61,801 nt of DNA from Acidobacteriaceae bacterium (GTDB taxonomy: Bacteria > Acidobacteriota > Terriglobia > Terriglobales > Acidobacteriaceae). Position numbers and translations under genes: made by a program. A model generated the notes under the pieces. The model did no database searches, was not told the DNA's origin, and saw only the letters and a program-made list of their open reading frames with translations. Below, one piece after another: positions 36,396 through 44,592 of this stretch (positions are counted from its first letter, which is position 1; each line of letters begins with the position of its first letter). Location of the stretch: assembly GCA_030041955.1 (NCBI GenBank), contig JASIAO010000326.1:1-61801 (forward strand). Direction: 5' to 3'.

Positions 36396-36413
36396 GATCA
36401 GTCCCCCCTTTTG

Positions 36414-37586
36414 TCAGGAGCCCAAAACAACGGAGGTGACCGGCCTGCAGCTGCACGGCAGGCAGGTTCCGGGATCCGGCGTCGCTCCGGTCGGGTGCAG
36501 ATAGGCGACCTCTCCGCTCACCAGCGTCGTCTGGCAGGTGGCGCAGTCGCCGTACCGGCATCCGTAGTCCAATTCGATCCCGTTGGCCTCAGCCAGCTCG
36601 AGCAGCGTGCCCGAGTTTCCCGTCCACGGAACGGTGACGCCCTCCCGCAGAAAGGTCACGCTGATCTCCGATTCCCGGGGCGGCTCTTCGTCGGCCATCG
36701 CCGCACGCAGCGACAGGCTCGACGGCCCAAATGACTCTGTTCGTATCCGGCCATTTTCGACACCCGCCTCCAGCAGTTCCGCCGCAACCGCCTGCATCAT
36801 GCCGGGCGGCCCGCACAGGAAGTACTCCATCCGCCTCTCGGCGGCCAGCTGCCGCAACAGCGAGGCATCGATCCGCCCCGCGGCGTCGTAATCAGCGCCG
36901 AGACGGTCTTCCGGACGCGGCTGCTCGTACAGGATGTGCATGCGCAGGTTTGCGTGGCGCCCGCGCAGCTGCTGCAGATGCTCTCTGAACACATGATCGC
37001 CGCCGTGGCGCAGCGCAAACAGGAAATGGATCTCTCGTGTGCATCCCGCCCGGCTCGCGGCGTTCAGCATGCTGATCATGGGGGTTACACCGATGCCGCC
37101 TGCGATCAGGGCCACGGGGTGCGTCTCGGAGAGATCCAGACAAAAGCGGCCGTTCGGCATTTTGGCCTGAAGGATGTCGCCGGACTGCAGGTGGTCGTGA
37201 CACCAGGTCGAGCTCAGCCCGGCGGGCAGATCCGGACGGTCGGCAGGCGGCCCCTGACGCTTGATCGTCAGGCGGTACCGCCGTCCGTCGAAGGCGTCGG
37301 AAAGCGTATAGCATCGGATGATCGGCTTCGGCAGGCCTCGCATAGCGAGCCGAATGGGAAGATGCTGCCCGGGAAGATACGGCGCCAGCGCGCCGCCGTC
37401 CGCCGGCACCAGATAGAACGACTTTGCGGTTTCGCTCTCGGGGACAATCGCATCGACCAGAAAGTCGCGATACGACACCCAGCTTGCTTCCCGGCCATTC
37501 GTCAACGTCACACGCGTCCCAGGTTGTTCAGAGGATGTTGGTAGTGGATGGGGGAAACTGCGCACATCCGCTACCAATGCGGGCAA
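36414..37586 (-). CDS. oxygenase reductase with FAD, NAD(P) and 2Fe-2S domains
   Basis: This 390-residue protein has a flavin-binding barrel (RCYTLS at about 85-90), an NAD(P)-binding domain (GGIGVTPMISML at about 160-172, CGPPGMM at about 265) and a C-terminal plant-type 2Fe-2S ferredoxin domain (DYGCRYGDCATCQ with three cysteines, then CLPCSC). This is the layout of electron-transfer partners of ring-hydroxylating, P450 and diiron oxygenases. It begins nine bases after the diiron-protein stop, which implies a two-component system. No other electron-transfer protein is seen in the operon, so the ferredoxin domain may act directly on the diiron protein. Confidence 0.92.
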   Translation of the reverse strand: MPALVADVRSFPHPLPTSSEQPGTRVTLTNGREASWVSYRDFLVDAIVPESETAKSFYLVPADGGALAPYLPGQHLPIRLAMRGLPKPIIRCYTLSDAFDGRRYRLTIKRQGPPADRPDLPAGLSSTWCHDHLQSGDILQAKMPNGRFCLDLSETHPVALIAGGIGVTPMISMLNAASRAGCTREIHFLFALRHGGDHVFREHLQQLRGRHANLRMHILYEQPRPEDRLGADYDAAGRIDASLLRQLAAERRMEYFLCGPPGMMQAVAAELLEAGVENGRIRTESFGPSSLSLRAAMADEEPPRESEISVTFLREGVTVPWTGNSGTLLELAEANGIELDYGCRYGDCATCQTTLVSGEVAYLHPTGATPDPGTCLPCSCRPVTSVVLGS

Positions 37587-37595
37587 GCGATCTCG

Positions 37596-39056
37596 TCATC
37601 CGGCGACCTGCTTCAGATCCGCGCGAGTGTTTTCATAGGTGGTGCTGTAGGCAAGGAGATTCGGATCGGGCTCGATCCCCCAAAACCGGCACGCGTCGCG
37701 GTAAACTTCCGGCCACCAGTTGCGGTGTTCCGTCAGTCCCTGTTCGCGCCAGCGCGCCCAGTCCACCAGAATGCGCGACCACGCGCTGTCTCCAAACGCC
37801 AGCGCCTGTTTTTGGCCGCCCAGTTCCGGAACCAGCCAGTCGCGCCCGATCCGCGCATGCAGAATCTCATCCGCCCAGTCGTAGTCCTGAATCAGCGCCG
37901 TCAGGCGGTTCGCCGTGGCCACGGCTACGGCCCACTCGTACTCTTTGCCTGTCTTTTTAGGCATCAGTCCCTGCTCGATGGCATAGAGCACGCCGTGCCG
38001 CTCCAGGGGCGTCAACTGCGTGTTGAGCCCGAGGGACCACGTGAAGTTGAGAGGGATCTTTGTCCAGTCGATGCCCATGGAGACGAAGCCGATCTCGCCC
38101 ATCATGGCGTGCCGCGCTTCGTCCCATAACTGGCGGGTCATGTCCCGGTAATACTCCCAGGGCTTGCCAGGGGTCTCCACCAGGATGCTCGACATCATTT
38201 CGGGAACGTCGATCTCCCGCAGGCGCTTGAAGTACAGCATGATCGACTTGGGCAGCGCCGGGATTTCCGGATCGAACAGGAACGCCTCCGCATTGACCCC
38301 CATGTTGTAGGGATCGCGGAATCGCTCATCGCGCTTCGGCACGCCGTCATAGCGGTAAGGAACCGACGAGTACATGCGCCGAGGCTCGATGCTATTTTTC
38401 GGCTGCGTTCCATCCAAGTCGCCCGCAGCGCCCAGCAGCTCTTCCAGCAGCGCCGTCCATTCGGCCAGAGCGGAGCGGGCTGCGTCATCGACCAGGCATG
38501 CGATCGCCTGCTGACCGTATTCGAGAACATCCTGCATCTCGATCAGCGTCAACCGGCAAACGCGCCAGGTCGGGTGATCGAAGAGCTTACTGGTGTCGGC
38601 CACCAGGCGCTCCAGCGCCCGTACCACGGCGGGGATGGCATAGCCGTAGAGCCCAAGAACCAGCGCAGGCGTCTGCGGCGCGCACAGGATTTCGTCGAAG
38701 AAGGCGTCCAGCGCCGCGTCGGGGCAAACCTCCAGCCCGTAAGGAGGCTGGCGCATCTCCCGCACTCGGTTGGCGAAGGGCTCGACGTGCTCGGCACAAT
38801 AATGCGCGTGCAGGCTGAACGCCATCTTGAGCTCGTAAACGGGCATGGCCGCGATGCGCGCCACAAAGATCATGTGCAGCCGCTTCAACGACCAGTGCAA
38901 CCGCAGCTGCCGCGCGACAGACTCCGCGACGGTCAGGCCCCGGGAACTGGCCTCGCTCATCGAATGCAGGCCGACCAGGGGTGGAAGATGAGCATGGCCG
39001 GTGTAATCGGCCATGCGCTGCCGAACCTGCTCATCGTTAATCGGCTGCTGGCTCAT
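37596..39056 (-). CDS. putative ferritin-like diiron oxygenase, unassigned family
   Basis: This 486-residue helical protein has no signal peptide. Two ExxH motifs are seen, E313-A-R-H316 (WDEARHAMMGE) and E397-I-L-H400 (ADEILHARIG), each on a helix as in ferritin-like diiron sites. The other ligands may come from E75 and H83/H85 (VYELKMAFSLHAHYC) or E173/E178. I cannot match it to a named diiron family such as soluble methane/phenol hydroxylase, AurF or MiaE. The gene begins at ATG 39056 with GAAGGAG upstream; an in-frame extension reaches 39116. It is the first gene of a unit with its reductase, ADH and esterase, so it is the candidate catalytic component. Confidence 0.7.
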   Translation of the reverse strand: MSQQPINDEQVRQRMADYTGHAHLPPLVGLHSMSEASSRGLTVAESVARQLRLHWSLKRLHMIFVARIAAMPVYELKMAFSLHAHYCAEHVEPFANRVREMRQPPYGLEVCPDAALDAFFDEILCAPQTPALVLGLYGYAIPAVVRALERLVADTSKLFDHPTWRVCRLTLIEMQDVLEYGQQAIACLVDDAARSALAEWTALLEELLGAAGDLDGTQPKNSIEPRRMYSSVPYRYDGVPKRDERFRDPYNMGVNAEAFLFDPEIPALPKSIMLYFKRLREIDVPEMMSSILVETPGKPWEYYRDMTRQLWDEARHAMMGEIGFVSMGIDWTKIPLNFTWSLGLNTQLTPLERHGVLYAIEQGLMPKKTGKEYEWAVAVATANRLTALIQDYDWADEILHARIGRDWLVPELGGQKQALAFGDSAWSRILVDWARWREQGLTEHRNWWPEVYRDACRFWGIEPDPNLLAYSTTYENTRADLKQVAG

Positions 39057-39162
39057 CTGGAGGATCTCCTTCTCACTGTCTGCAGGTCCGATGGTGCTGC
39101 GTACGGCACCGACCACTTCTGAGGAGGATATCGCCGCCCCATTCAGGAAATCCTCTCAGAGA

Positions 39163-39187
39163 TTGACGCCTTTCTGTATTCCATTGC
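39163..39187. promoter_or_regulatory. 25-bp motif, copy 2 (araC/diiron divergent region)
   Basis: TTGACGC is followed by CT and then TTCTGTATTCCATTGC, matching 34463-34487 at 23 of 25 positions. It is 107 bp upstream of the diiron gene and 55 bp upstream of the AraC gene. This position fits an activator site controlling both units. Confidence 0.6.
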
Positions 39188-39228
39188 GCTGCTTTCGAAT
39201 TTTCTGTCGTCAGATTGGCAAACGTGGT

Positions 39229-39234
39229 TAAAAT
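39229..39234 (+). promoter_or_regulatory. araC -10 element, leaderless arrangement
   Basis: TAAAAT ends seven bases before the ATG at 39242 and no ribosome-binding site precedes the codon. This supports 39242 as the start and a leaderless transcript. Confidence 0.4.
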
Positions 39235-39241
39235 TGCGCCT

Positions 39242-40171
39242 ATGAGGGCGCATTTCGAGAAGGTCACATCCGGGTCCGCCTCATTGCTCGCATTTGAACG
39301 CGTTGATTCGGAGTTCCCCTTCTACTGGCATTACCATCCGGAGTTCGAGCTAACCCTGATTGTCGACAGTCACGGTCAGCGCCTCGTCGGCGACGGTATT
39401 GGAGATTACGGCCCCGGAGATCTGGTCCTTCTCGGGTCCAACCTCCCCCACAGCTACCGCTCCGGTCCGGTCAAAATGCCGGACCAGAAATGTCACCGCG
39501 CCGTCGTCATCCAGTTCCGCGAGGATTGTCTCGGGCCGGAATTTTTCAAAATTCCGGAGATGAAGCCGATTATGCGCCTCCTGCAGCGCTCCGCCTGCGG
39601 CCTGTCCTTCAGTCACACCGCCTCGGGCCGCATCGCAGCCGGCAAGATGAAGGAGTTCCTCTCCTTCTCACCTGCTCGGCGTATCGTCGAGCTGCTCGAA
39701 ATCCTCGTCATTCTCGCCTCCGAGCCGAATCCGGCGACGCTCTCCACCGATTACGTCAGGCCCATGTGCCGCATCGAGGATCAGCAGCGCATCGAAGCCA
39801 TCTGCGCTCACCTCAGCGCGCACTTCGACGAGGAGATTGACTACGCCAGGCTCGCTGACAAGCTTCACATGGATCAGGCTTCCCTCTGCCGCTTCTTCAA
39901 GCGCGCGACCGGGCGCACTATGACTGCCTACGTGAACGAGCTGCGCGTGGGCGCGGCCGCTCAGCTGCTGACCACCACCGATCTCAGCGTGCTCGACATC
40001 GGCTTCCAGGTGGGCTTCGGCAACTACTCCAATTTCAACCGCCAGTTCAAGCGCATCAAGGGATTTGGTCCGCGCACCCTCCGCCAGCAGTTCCGTTCCC
40101 ATGCCGAGCCGGAGTTCACGCTTCCGCCGGGAATGGACGCCGACCCCCTCCCTTCCCGCATGCGGGCCTGA
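39242..40171 (+). CDS. AraC-family transcriptional regulator with cupin sensor domain
   Basis: This 309-residue regulator has an N-terminal cupin-like sensor (PFYWHYHPEFELTLIVDS, GDYGPGDLVLLGSNLPHSY) typical of sugar-responsive AraC proteins and a C-terminal double helix-turn-helix (residues about 200-300; DYARLADKLHMDQASLCRFFKRATG and LSVLDIGFQVGFGNYSNFNRQFKRIKG). I prefer ATG 39242; a TTG at 39215 would add nine residues but has no better signal. It is divergent from the diiron operon and upstream of the amylase operon, so it is the likely regulator of both. The shared 25-bp motif supports this. Confidence 0.92.
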   Translation: MRAHFEKVTSGSASLLAFERVDSEFPFYWHYHPEFELTLIVDSHGQRLVGDGIGDYGPGDLVLLGSNLPHSYRSGPVKMPDQKCHRAVVIQFREDCLGPEFFKIPEMKPIMRLLQRSACGLSFSHTASGRIAAGKMKEFLSFSPARRIVELLEILVILASEPNPATLSTDYVRPMCRIEDQQRIEAICAHLSAHFDEEIDYARLADKLHMDQASLCRFFKRATGRTMTAYVNELRVGAAAQLLTTTDLSVLDIGFQVGFGNYSNFNRQFKRIKGFGPRTLRQQFRSHAEPEFTLPPGMDADPLPSRMRA

Positions 40172-40197
40172 GGGCGTCGACCCCTGATAGGCCGCAG

Positions 40198-40217
40198 AGC
40201 CGCCCGCTGGGCGGGCT
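40198..40217. terminator. weak GC-rich hairpin after the AraC gene
   Basis: AGCCGCCC and GGGCGGGCT can pair around GCT with one bulge. No T-run follows, so it may be only a weak terminator or part of the amylase 5' region. Confidence 0.3.
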
Positions 40218-40358
40218 GTTCAGCCAACCGAGTACACAAATCTCTCAATTCCGATGAGGAATTCTCTATTCCCGGCGTATTACGCTGAGCGCGCCGAAAC
40301 AACTCTGCACGCGTGCGTTCCGGCTCGTTCCCCAGCTGATCCTCCGCGGAGATTTTCG

Positions 40359-42524
40359 TTGTCCCCAGTGTGCCTGCGTTTTAAGAAGCTGTTCGATCGC
40401 AGCCTTTGCCTGCTTGCCCTGCTGACGGCAGGTGTGGCCGCGCCCGCGCTGCACGCGCAGGATTTCCGGAAGCAGGTGATCTATCAGATCATCACCGACC
40501 GGTTCTTCGACGGCGACCGAACGAACAACAATCCGCCGCAGAGCCCGGGCATGTACGACCCCACGAAGACCAACTGGCAGGCCTACTGGGGTGGCGATTT
40601 CGCCGGCATTCAGGACAAGTTGCCTTATCTGAAGCGCATGGGCATCACCGCCATCTGGATCTCTCCTTCGGTGGACAACATCAACGTGCCCATGACGGGC
40701 CCCGACGGCAAGCCCGTTCCTTATCTTTTTGCTCCCTATCACGGCTACATCAACCGCGATTTCATGCGCGTCGAGGAGCACTTCGGCAGCAGCCGCAACG
40801 ACTGGAAAGCTTTCGACTCGATGACGGCTGCCGCACATGCCGACGGCATCAGGATCGTTCTCGACTTCTCGCCGAACGATTCGAACCTGACGTTCACGGC
40901 CGAACACGGCAATCTCTACGACAATGGCAAACTGCTGGCGACCTACGATCACGATCCGCAGGGCATGTTTCATCACAACGGGATGCTGACGAACATCAAT
41001 GACGCCTATCAGCTCCAGTACTACAACGTTTTCGGGCTCGCCGATCTGAACCAGGACAATCCCACCATTGACCGCTACATCAAGGACTCCATCCACCAGT
41101 TTCAGGACCATGGCGTTGATGCGGTCCGCCTCGATGCCGTCCGCCACATTACCTGGGGCTGGTCGTACAGTTTCGCCAACTCCGTCTACAGCTACAAGCC
41201 CAGCTTCATCTTCGGCGAATGGTTCATGGGCGGACCGCAGGACCCGTTCTACTCGGATGCCTGCAAGTTCGCGAATCACAGCGGCATGTCTCTGCTGGAT
41301 TATCCCTTTGCCATCGCCATCCGCGACGTCTTCGCAAACGACAAGGGATTTTCTGAAATCCAGAAGATGCTCGACAGAGAGGACCGGAACTTCGCTCATC
41401 CGCTCGACCTCGTCACTTTCGTCGACAATCACGACATTCCGCGGCTCCTCTCTGTAAAGGACAACCGCCATCGCCTCGATGAGGCGGAGGCGCTGGTGCT
41501 CACCGCGCGCGGAATTCCCGTCATCTACTACGGCGACGAGCAGTATCTGCACAACGATACCGATGGCGGGCGCGACCCTTATACCCGGGTCTGGATGTCT
41601 TCCTATGACACCCACACCGTCGGCTTCCGCCTGGTGCAGCGGCTGGCTGCGCTGCGCCAATCCAACGATGCGCTCGCTTACGGCAGCATGCAGATGCTGC
41701 AGATCGAGCCGGATGTCTTCGTTTTCGAGCGACGATTTGCCAACGATGTGGTGCTGGTGGCCATCAACAAGAGCGAAGCAGCTTCCGCCACGATCCCCGC
41801 GCTGGCAACCAGCCTGCCACCTGGGAACTACCGCGATGTTCTCACCGGCCTGATGGATGGGAGCCGACTGCGCGTTCGCCGCGGCGCAGGCGGCCAATCG
41901 GAGACGGGACCGCTGGCGCTGCCTCCCCACAGCGTTTCCGTGTGGCAGTCCGCGCGGTCCGCGAGCGGCCCGGAAGTGGGGTCGATTGGGCCGACGATCG
42001 GCCAGCCCGGCATGCAGATCACGATTGCCGGCCAACACTTCGGCGCCTCGCAAGGTTCGGTTCTGGTGGGCAGCGCCGCTGCCGCCGTGCGCTCCTGGAC
42101 CGATGAGACGGTCACGTTCACCATTCCTGCAGTGCCTCCGGGGCAATATTCCGTCCGCCTGCGGACCGCTCAGGGATCCGAGTCCAATCCAGTTCCCTTC
42201 ACCACGATTGAGAACCGGCTGATCCCGGTCACATTCACGGTGGATAATGTCCCTCTGCTGCCGGGCGGCTCCGTCTATTTGACAGGGAATACAGTCGGGA
42301 CCGGACAATGGAAAACAGACCCCAGCATCGCCCCAGGTCCTTTTCTTTGTCCTCATTCGCCTACGTGCTTCCTCGATATTTCCGTTCCTGCCGGCAAGGC
42401 GCTGGAATTCAGAGTTTTTCTGATCGCCCGCGATGGATCCCTGCACTCGGAGAGAGGCGGCAAGCACGCCTACGCCGTTCCCAACAGCGGAACCGGCAGC
42501 GTAACCGTGGACTGGCAGCGATGA
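40359..42524 (+). CDS. exported alpha-amylase-family (GH13) enzyme with IPT and CBM20-like domains
   Basis: This enzyme of about 721 residues is expected to hydrolyse or transglycosylate alpha-1,4-glucans outside the cytoplasm. The signal peptide ends near APALHAQD. The GH13 barrel carries the nucleophile Asp259 (VRLDA), acid/base Glu287 (FGEWF) and transition-state Asp359 (VDNHD). An IPT/TIG domain (about 550-630) and a CBM20-like C-terminal module (FTVDNVPLLPGGSVYLTGN) follow, the same order as in cyclodextrin glucanotransferases and maltogenic amylases. TTG 40359 has GGAG seven bases upstream; the frame extends to ATG 40254 without a good site. It starts an operon with the GH127-like gene 37 bp downstream. 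Confidence 0.9.
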   Translation: MSPVCLRFKKLFDRSLCLLALLTAGVAAPALHAQDFRKQVIYQIITDRFFDGDRTNNNPPQSPGMYDPTKTNWQAYWGGDFAGIQDKLPYLKRMGITAIWISPSVDNINVPMTGPDGKPVPYLFAPYHGYINRDFMRVEEHFGSSRNDWKAFDSMTAAAHADGIRIVLDFSPNDSNLTFTAEHGNLYDNGKLLATYDHDPQGMFHHNGMLTNINDAYQLQYYNVFGLADLNQDNPTIDRYIKDSIHQFQDHGVDAVRLDAVRHITWGWSYSFANSVYSYKPSFIFGEWFMGGPQDPFYSDACKFANHSGMSLLDYPFAIAIRDVFANDKGFSEIQKMLDREDRNFAHPLDLVTFVDNHDIPRLLSVKDNRHRLDEAEALVLTARGIPVIYYGDEQYLHNDTDGGRDPYTRVWMSSYDTHTVGFRLVQRLAALRQSNDALAYGSMQMLQIEPDVFVFERRFANDVVLVAINKSEAASATIPALATSLPPGNYRDVLTGLMDGSRLRVRRGAGGQSETGPLALPPHSVSVWQSARSASGPEVGSIGPTIGQPGMQITIAGQHFGASQGSVLVGSAAAAVRSWTDETVTFTIPAVPPGQYSVRLRTAQGSESNPVPFTTIENRLIPVTFTVDNVPLLPGGSVYLTGNTVGTGQWKTDPSIAPGPFLCPHSPTCFLDISVPAGKALEFRVFLIARDGSLHSERGGKHAYAVPNSGTGSVTVDWQR

Positions 42525-42561
42525 GCGCGCACCTCGAGGCCAGCGACAGATTGGAAGGGAT

Positions 42562-44559
42562 ATGAATCGTCGCGAATCGCTGAAGCTGCTCACCGCCGCG
42601 GCGAGCTCCGCATTCCTGAAACCCTGGCCGGCGCTGGCGCTTTCTGGCCCTCACGGCACCGGCGATCCGTCCGCTTCCGACGCTGCTGTCGCAACCCAGC
42701 CCGTTTTCTCCTGGCTGCCGGTGGGAGCTGTCAGGCCTGCCGGCTGGATTCGCGCGCAAATGCTGCGCGACCTGAATGAGGGTTTTGCCGGTTGCCTGGG
42801 CCGGCTCTGTCATGAAGCCTCGTCCGACATCTTCGTGACAAATCGGAATTCGCTGCACTCGCAGAATGTTGCCAACCGCAACGGTGTCGCGTGGTGGAAC
42901 GGCGAAACCGAGGGCAACTGGCGCGCCGGTTTCATCATGATGGCGTACCTTACCGGAGATCCACGCACCATGCAGGAGGCCGATGACTACGTGCGCCACA
43001 TCCTCGCCTCGCAGGACAGCGACGGCTACCTCGGGATCTTCGCGGCGGATTCGCGCTTCGTGCATCCAGGTGAGCTCTGGACGCAGGCGTGCCTGCTGCG
43101 CGGCCTGCTCGACTATGCCGATCTCGCCGGGAATCCCGCCGTGCAGACCGCCGTCCAGCGCTGCGCCGATCTCATCGTTTCAGTCTATGGCTCCGGCAAA
43201 ACGCCGGTTCCGTGGGGCGAGAATCACGACCTGATGATTGTCGACGTGATGGAGCGGCTCTTCGAGGGCACCGACGAGGCCCGCTACCGTGACTTCTCCG
43301 TGTGGTTGTACGACGACTGGAGCCGCAACGTCAGCGGCGCCGACACCAGCCTTCCCTCGCTGCTGAATCGGGAGGCGCCCTTCGTGCAGCACGGTGTGCA
43401 CACCTATGAGTCCATTCGCGTCCCCCTGTGGCTGGCAGCCGCCACCGGCCGCCCCGATCTCGGGCAGGCCGCGCGCAATGCCATGGACAAGCTGAGCCGC
43501 TATGCCGAGCCGGGCGGGTCCGGCGTGAGCGAAGAGCTGATCGGCAATCTGGCTCCGAACCCGACTTCGACCGAATACGAATACTGCGCCACGAAAGAGA
43601 TTCAGTTCACGCTGGAATCCGCGCTGCAGAAGACGGGGATCGCGGCCTACGGCGACAAGGCGGAGAAAGTCTGGTTTAACGACGCGCAGGGCGCGCGAGC
43701 TGCCGACGGGCGCGCCATCGCCTATCTCTCGCCCGATAATCGTCTGCGCTGCAATGGCCTCACACCGGATGGCACGCGCGCCGAGCCGCGCAACAAATTC
43801 TCGCCCACCCACGCCGACGTCGCAGTCTGCTGTAATCCGAACGCCGCCAACGTCGCCGCGCTCTATGTCCGCGGCATGTGGATGCGTCGCGACAACGACA
43901 CTCTGGCCGCTCTGCTGTATGGCCCTTGCCGCGTTTCCACGCAGATCGGAGGCGTCGATGTCGCGATTGAGGAGCAGACAGCGTATCCCTTCGAGGACCA
44001 GGTGAGCATCGCCGTGCATCCGGAAAAGCCGGCGCGCTTTTCGCTGCTGCTCCGAGATCCCGGCTGGTCGGACGGCACCCAGGTGAGCTGCCCCAATGCC
44101 CGCATCGCCCGCGAAGGCAGCTACTGGCGCGTGACGAAGGAATGGAAAGCGGGGGACACGGTTCACGTGAGATTCACCCACGAAGTCCGCACCCTGACCT
44201 CCGTCAACGGTGAGATTGCGCTCGAGTACGGAGCGCTGGTCTTCGCTCGGCCCATCGCCTCCACCCAGACCGTGATCCGCACCTATCCGCTTCCAGGCTT
44301 TGCCGACACGTACGACGAACCGGATCCGGGCAGGCAGGAAGAACTCGTCCTCACAGCGGAATCGCAGTGGCAGGCCTTTGGATTCGAGCCGCGGCGGACC
44401 GGAGAGGTTGCGGACCTCCAGTATCCGTTCGACAGACCTGCTTTCGTCCTGCGCGGCTCCATGATCGGTGCCAGTGACCGGCAGCCGGTTGCCGTCGATC
44501 TGGTTCCCCTGGGCAACGCTCCCTTGCTGCGCAGGACGACGCACGCGATTTCATCCTGA
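42562..44559 (+). CDS. GH127-like glycoside hydrolase (beta-L-arabinofuranosidase fold)
   Basis: This 665-residue protein begins with a Tat/Sec-type signal (NRRESLKLLTAAASSAF). It has the (alpha/alpha)6-barrel sequence pattern of the GH127/146 clan. In HypBA1 the catalytic zinc is held by one Glu and three Cys, of which a cysteine is the nucleophile. Here the equivalent residues are visible as E340-Y-C342 (STEYEYCATKE) and the paired Cys423-Cys424 (VAVCCNPNAAN), so the site appears intact. A plausible substrate is beta-L-arabinofuranosyl or a related furanosyl unit of plant polysaccharide or glycoprotein. It lies between the amylase and MFS genes (37 bp and 33 bp gaps). Confidence 0.85.
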   Translation: MNRRESLKLLTAAASSAFLKPWPALALSGPHGTGDPSASDAAVATQPVFSWLPVGAVRPAGWIRAQMLRDLNEGFAGCLGRLCHEASSDIFVTNRNSLHSQNVANRNGVAWWNGETEGNWRAGFIMMAYLTGDPRTMQEADDYVRHILASQDSDGYLGIFAADSRFVHPGELWTQACLLRGLLDYADLAGNPAVQTAVQRCADLIVSVYGSGKTPVPWGENHDLMIVDVMERLFEGTDEARYRDFSVWLYDDWSRNVSGADTSLPSLLNREAPFVQHGVHTYESIRVPLWLAAATGRPDLGQAARNAMDKLSRYAEPGGSGVSEELIGNLAPNPTSTEYEYCATKEIQFTLESALQKTGIAAYGDKAEKVWFNDAQGARAADGRAIAYLSPDNRLRCNGLTPDGTRAEPRNKFSPTHADVAVCCNPNAANVAALYVRGMWMRRDNDTLAALLYGPCRVSTQIGGVDVAIEEQTAYPFEDQVSIAVHPEKPARFSLLLRDPGWSDGTQVSCPNARIAREGSYWRVTKEWKAGDTVHVRFTHEVRTLTSVNGEIALEYGALVFARPIASTQTVIRTYPLPGFADTYDEPDPGRQEELVLTAESQWQAFGFEPRRTGEVADLQYPFDRPAFVLRGSMIGASDRQPVAVDLVPLGNAPLLRRTTHAISS

Positions 44560-44592
44560 TTCCGGCTCCCATCGGGCCCCGAGGCAGAATTG

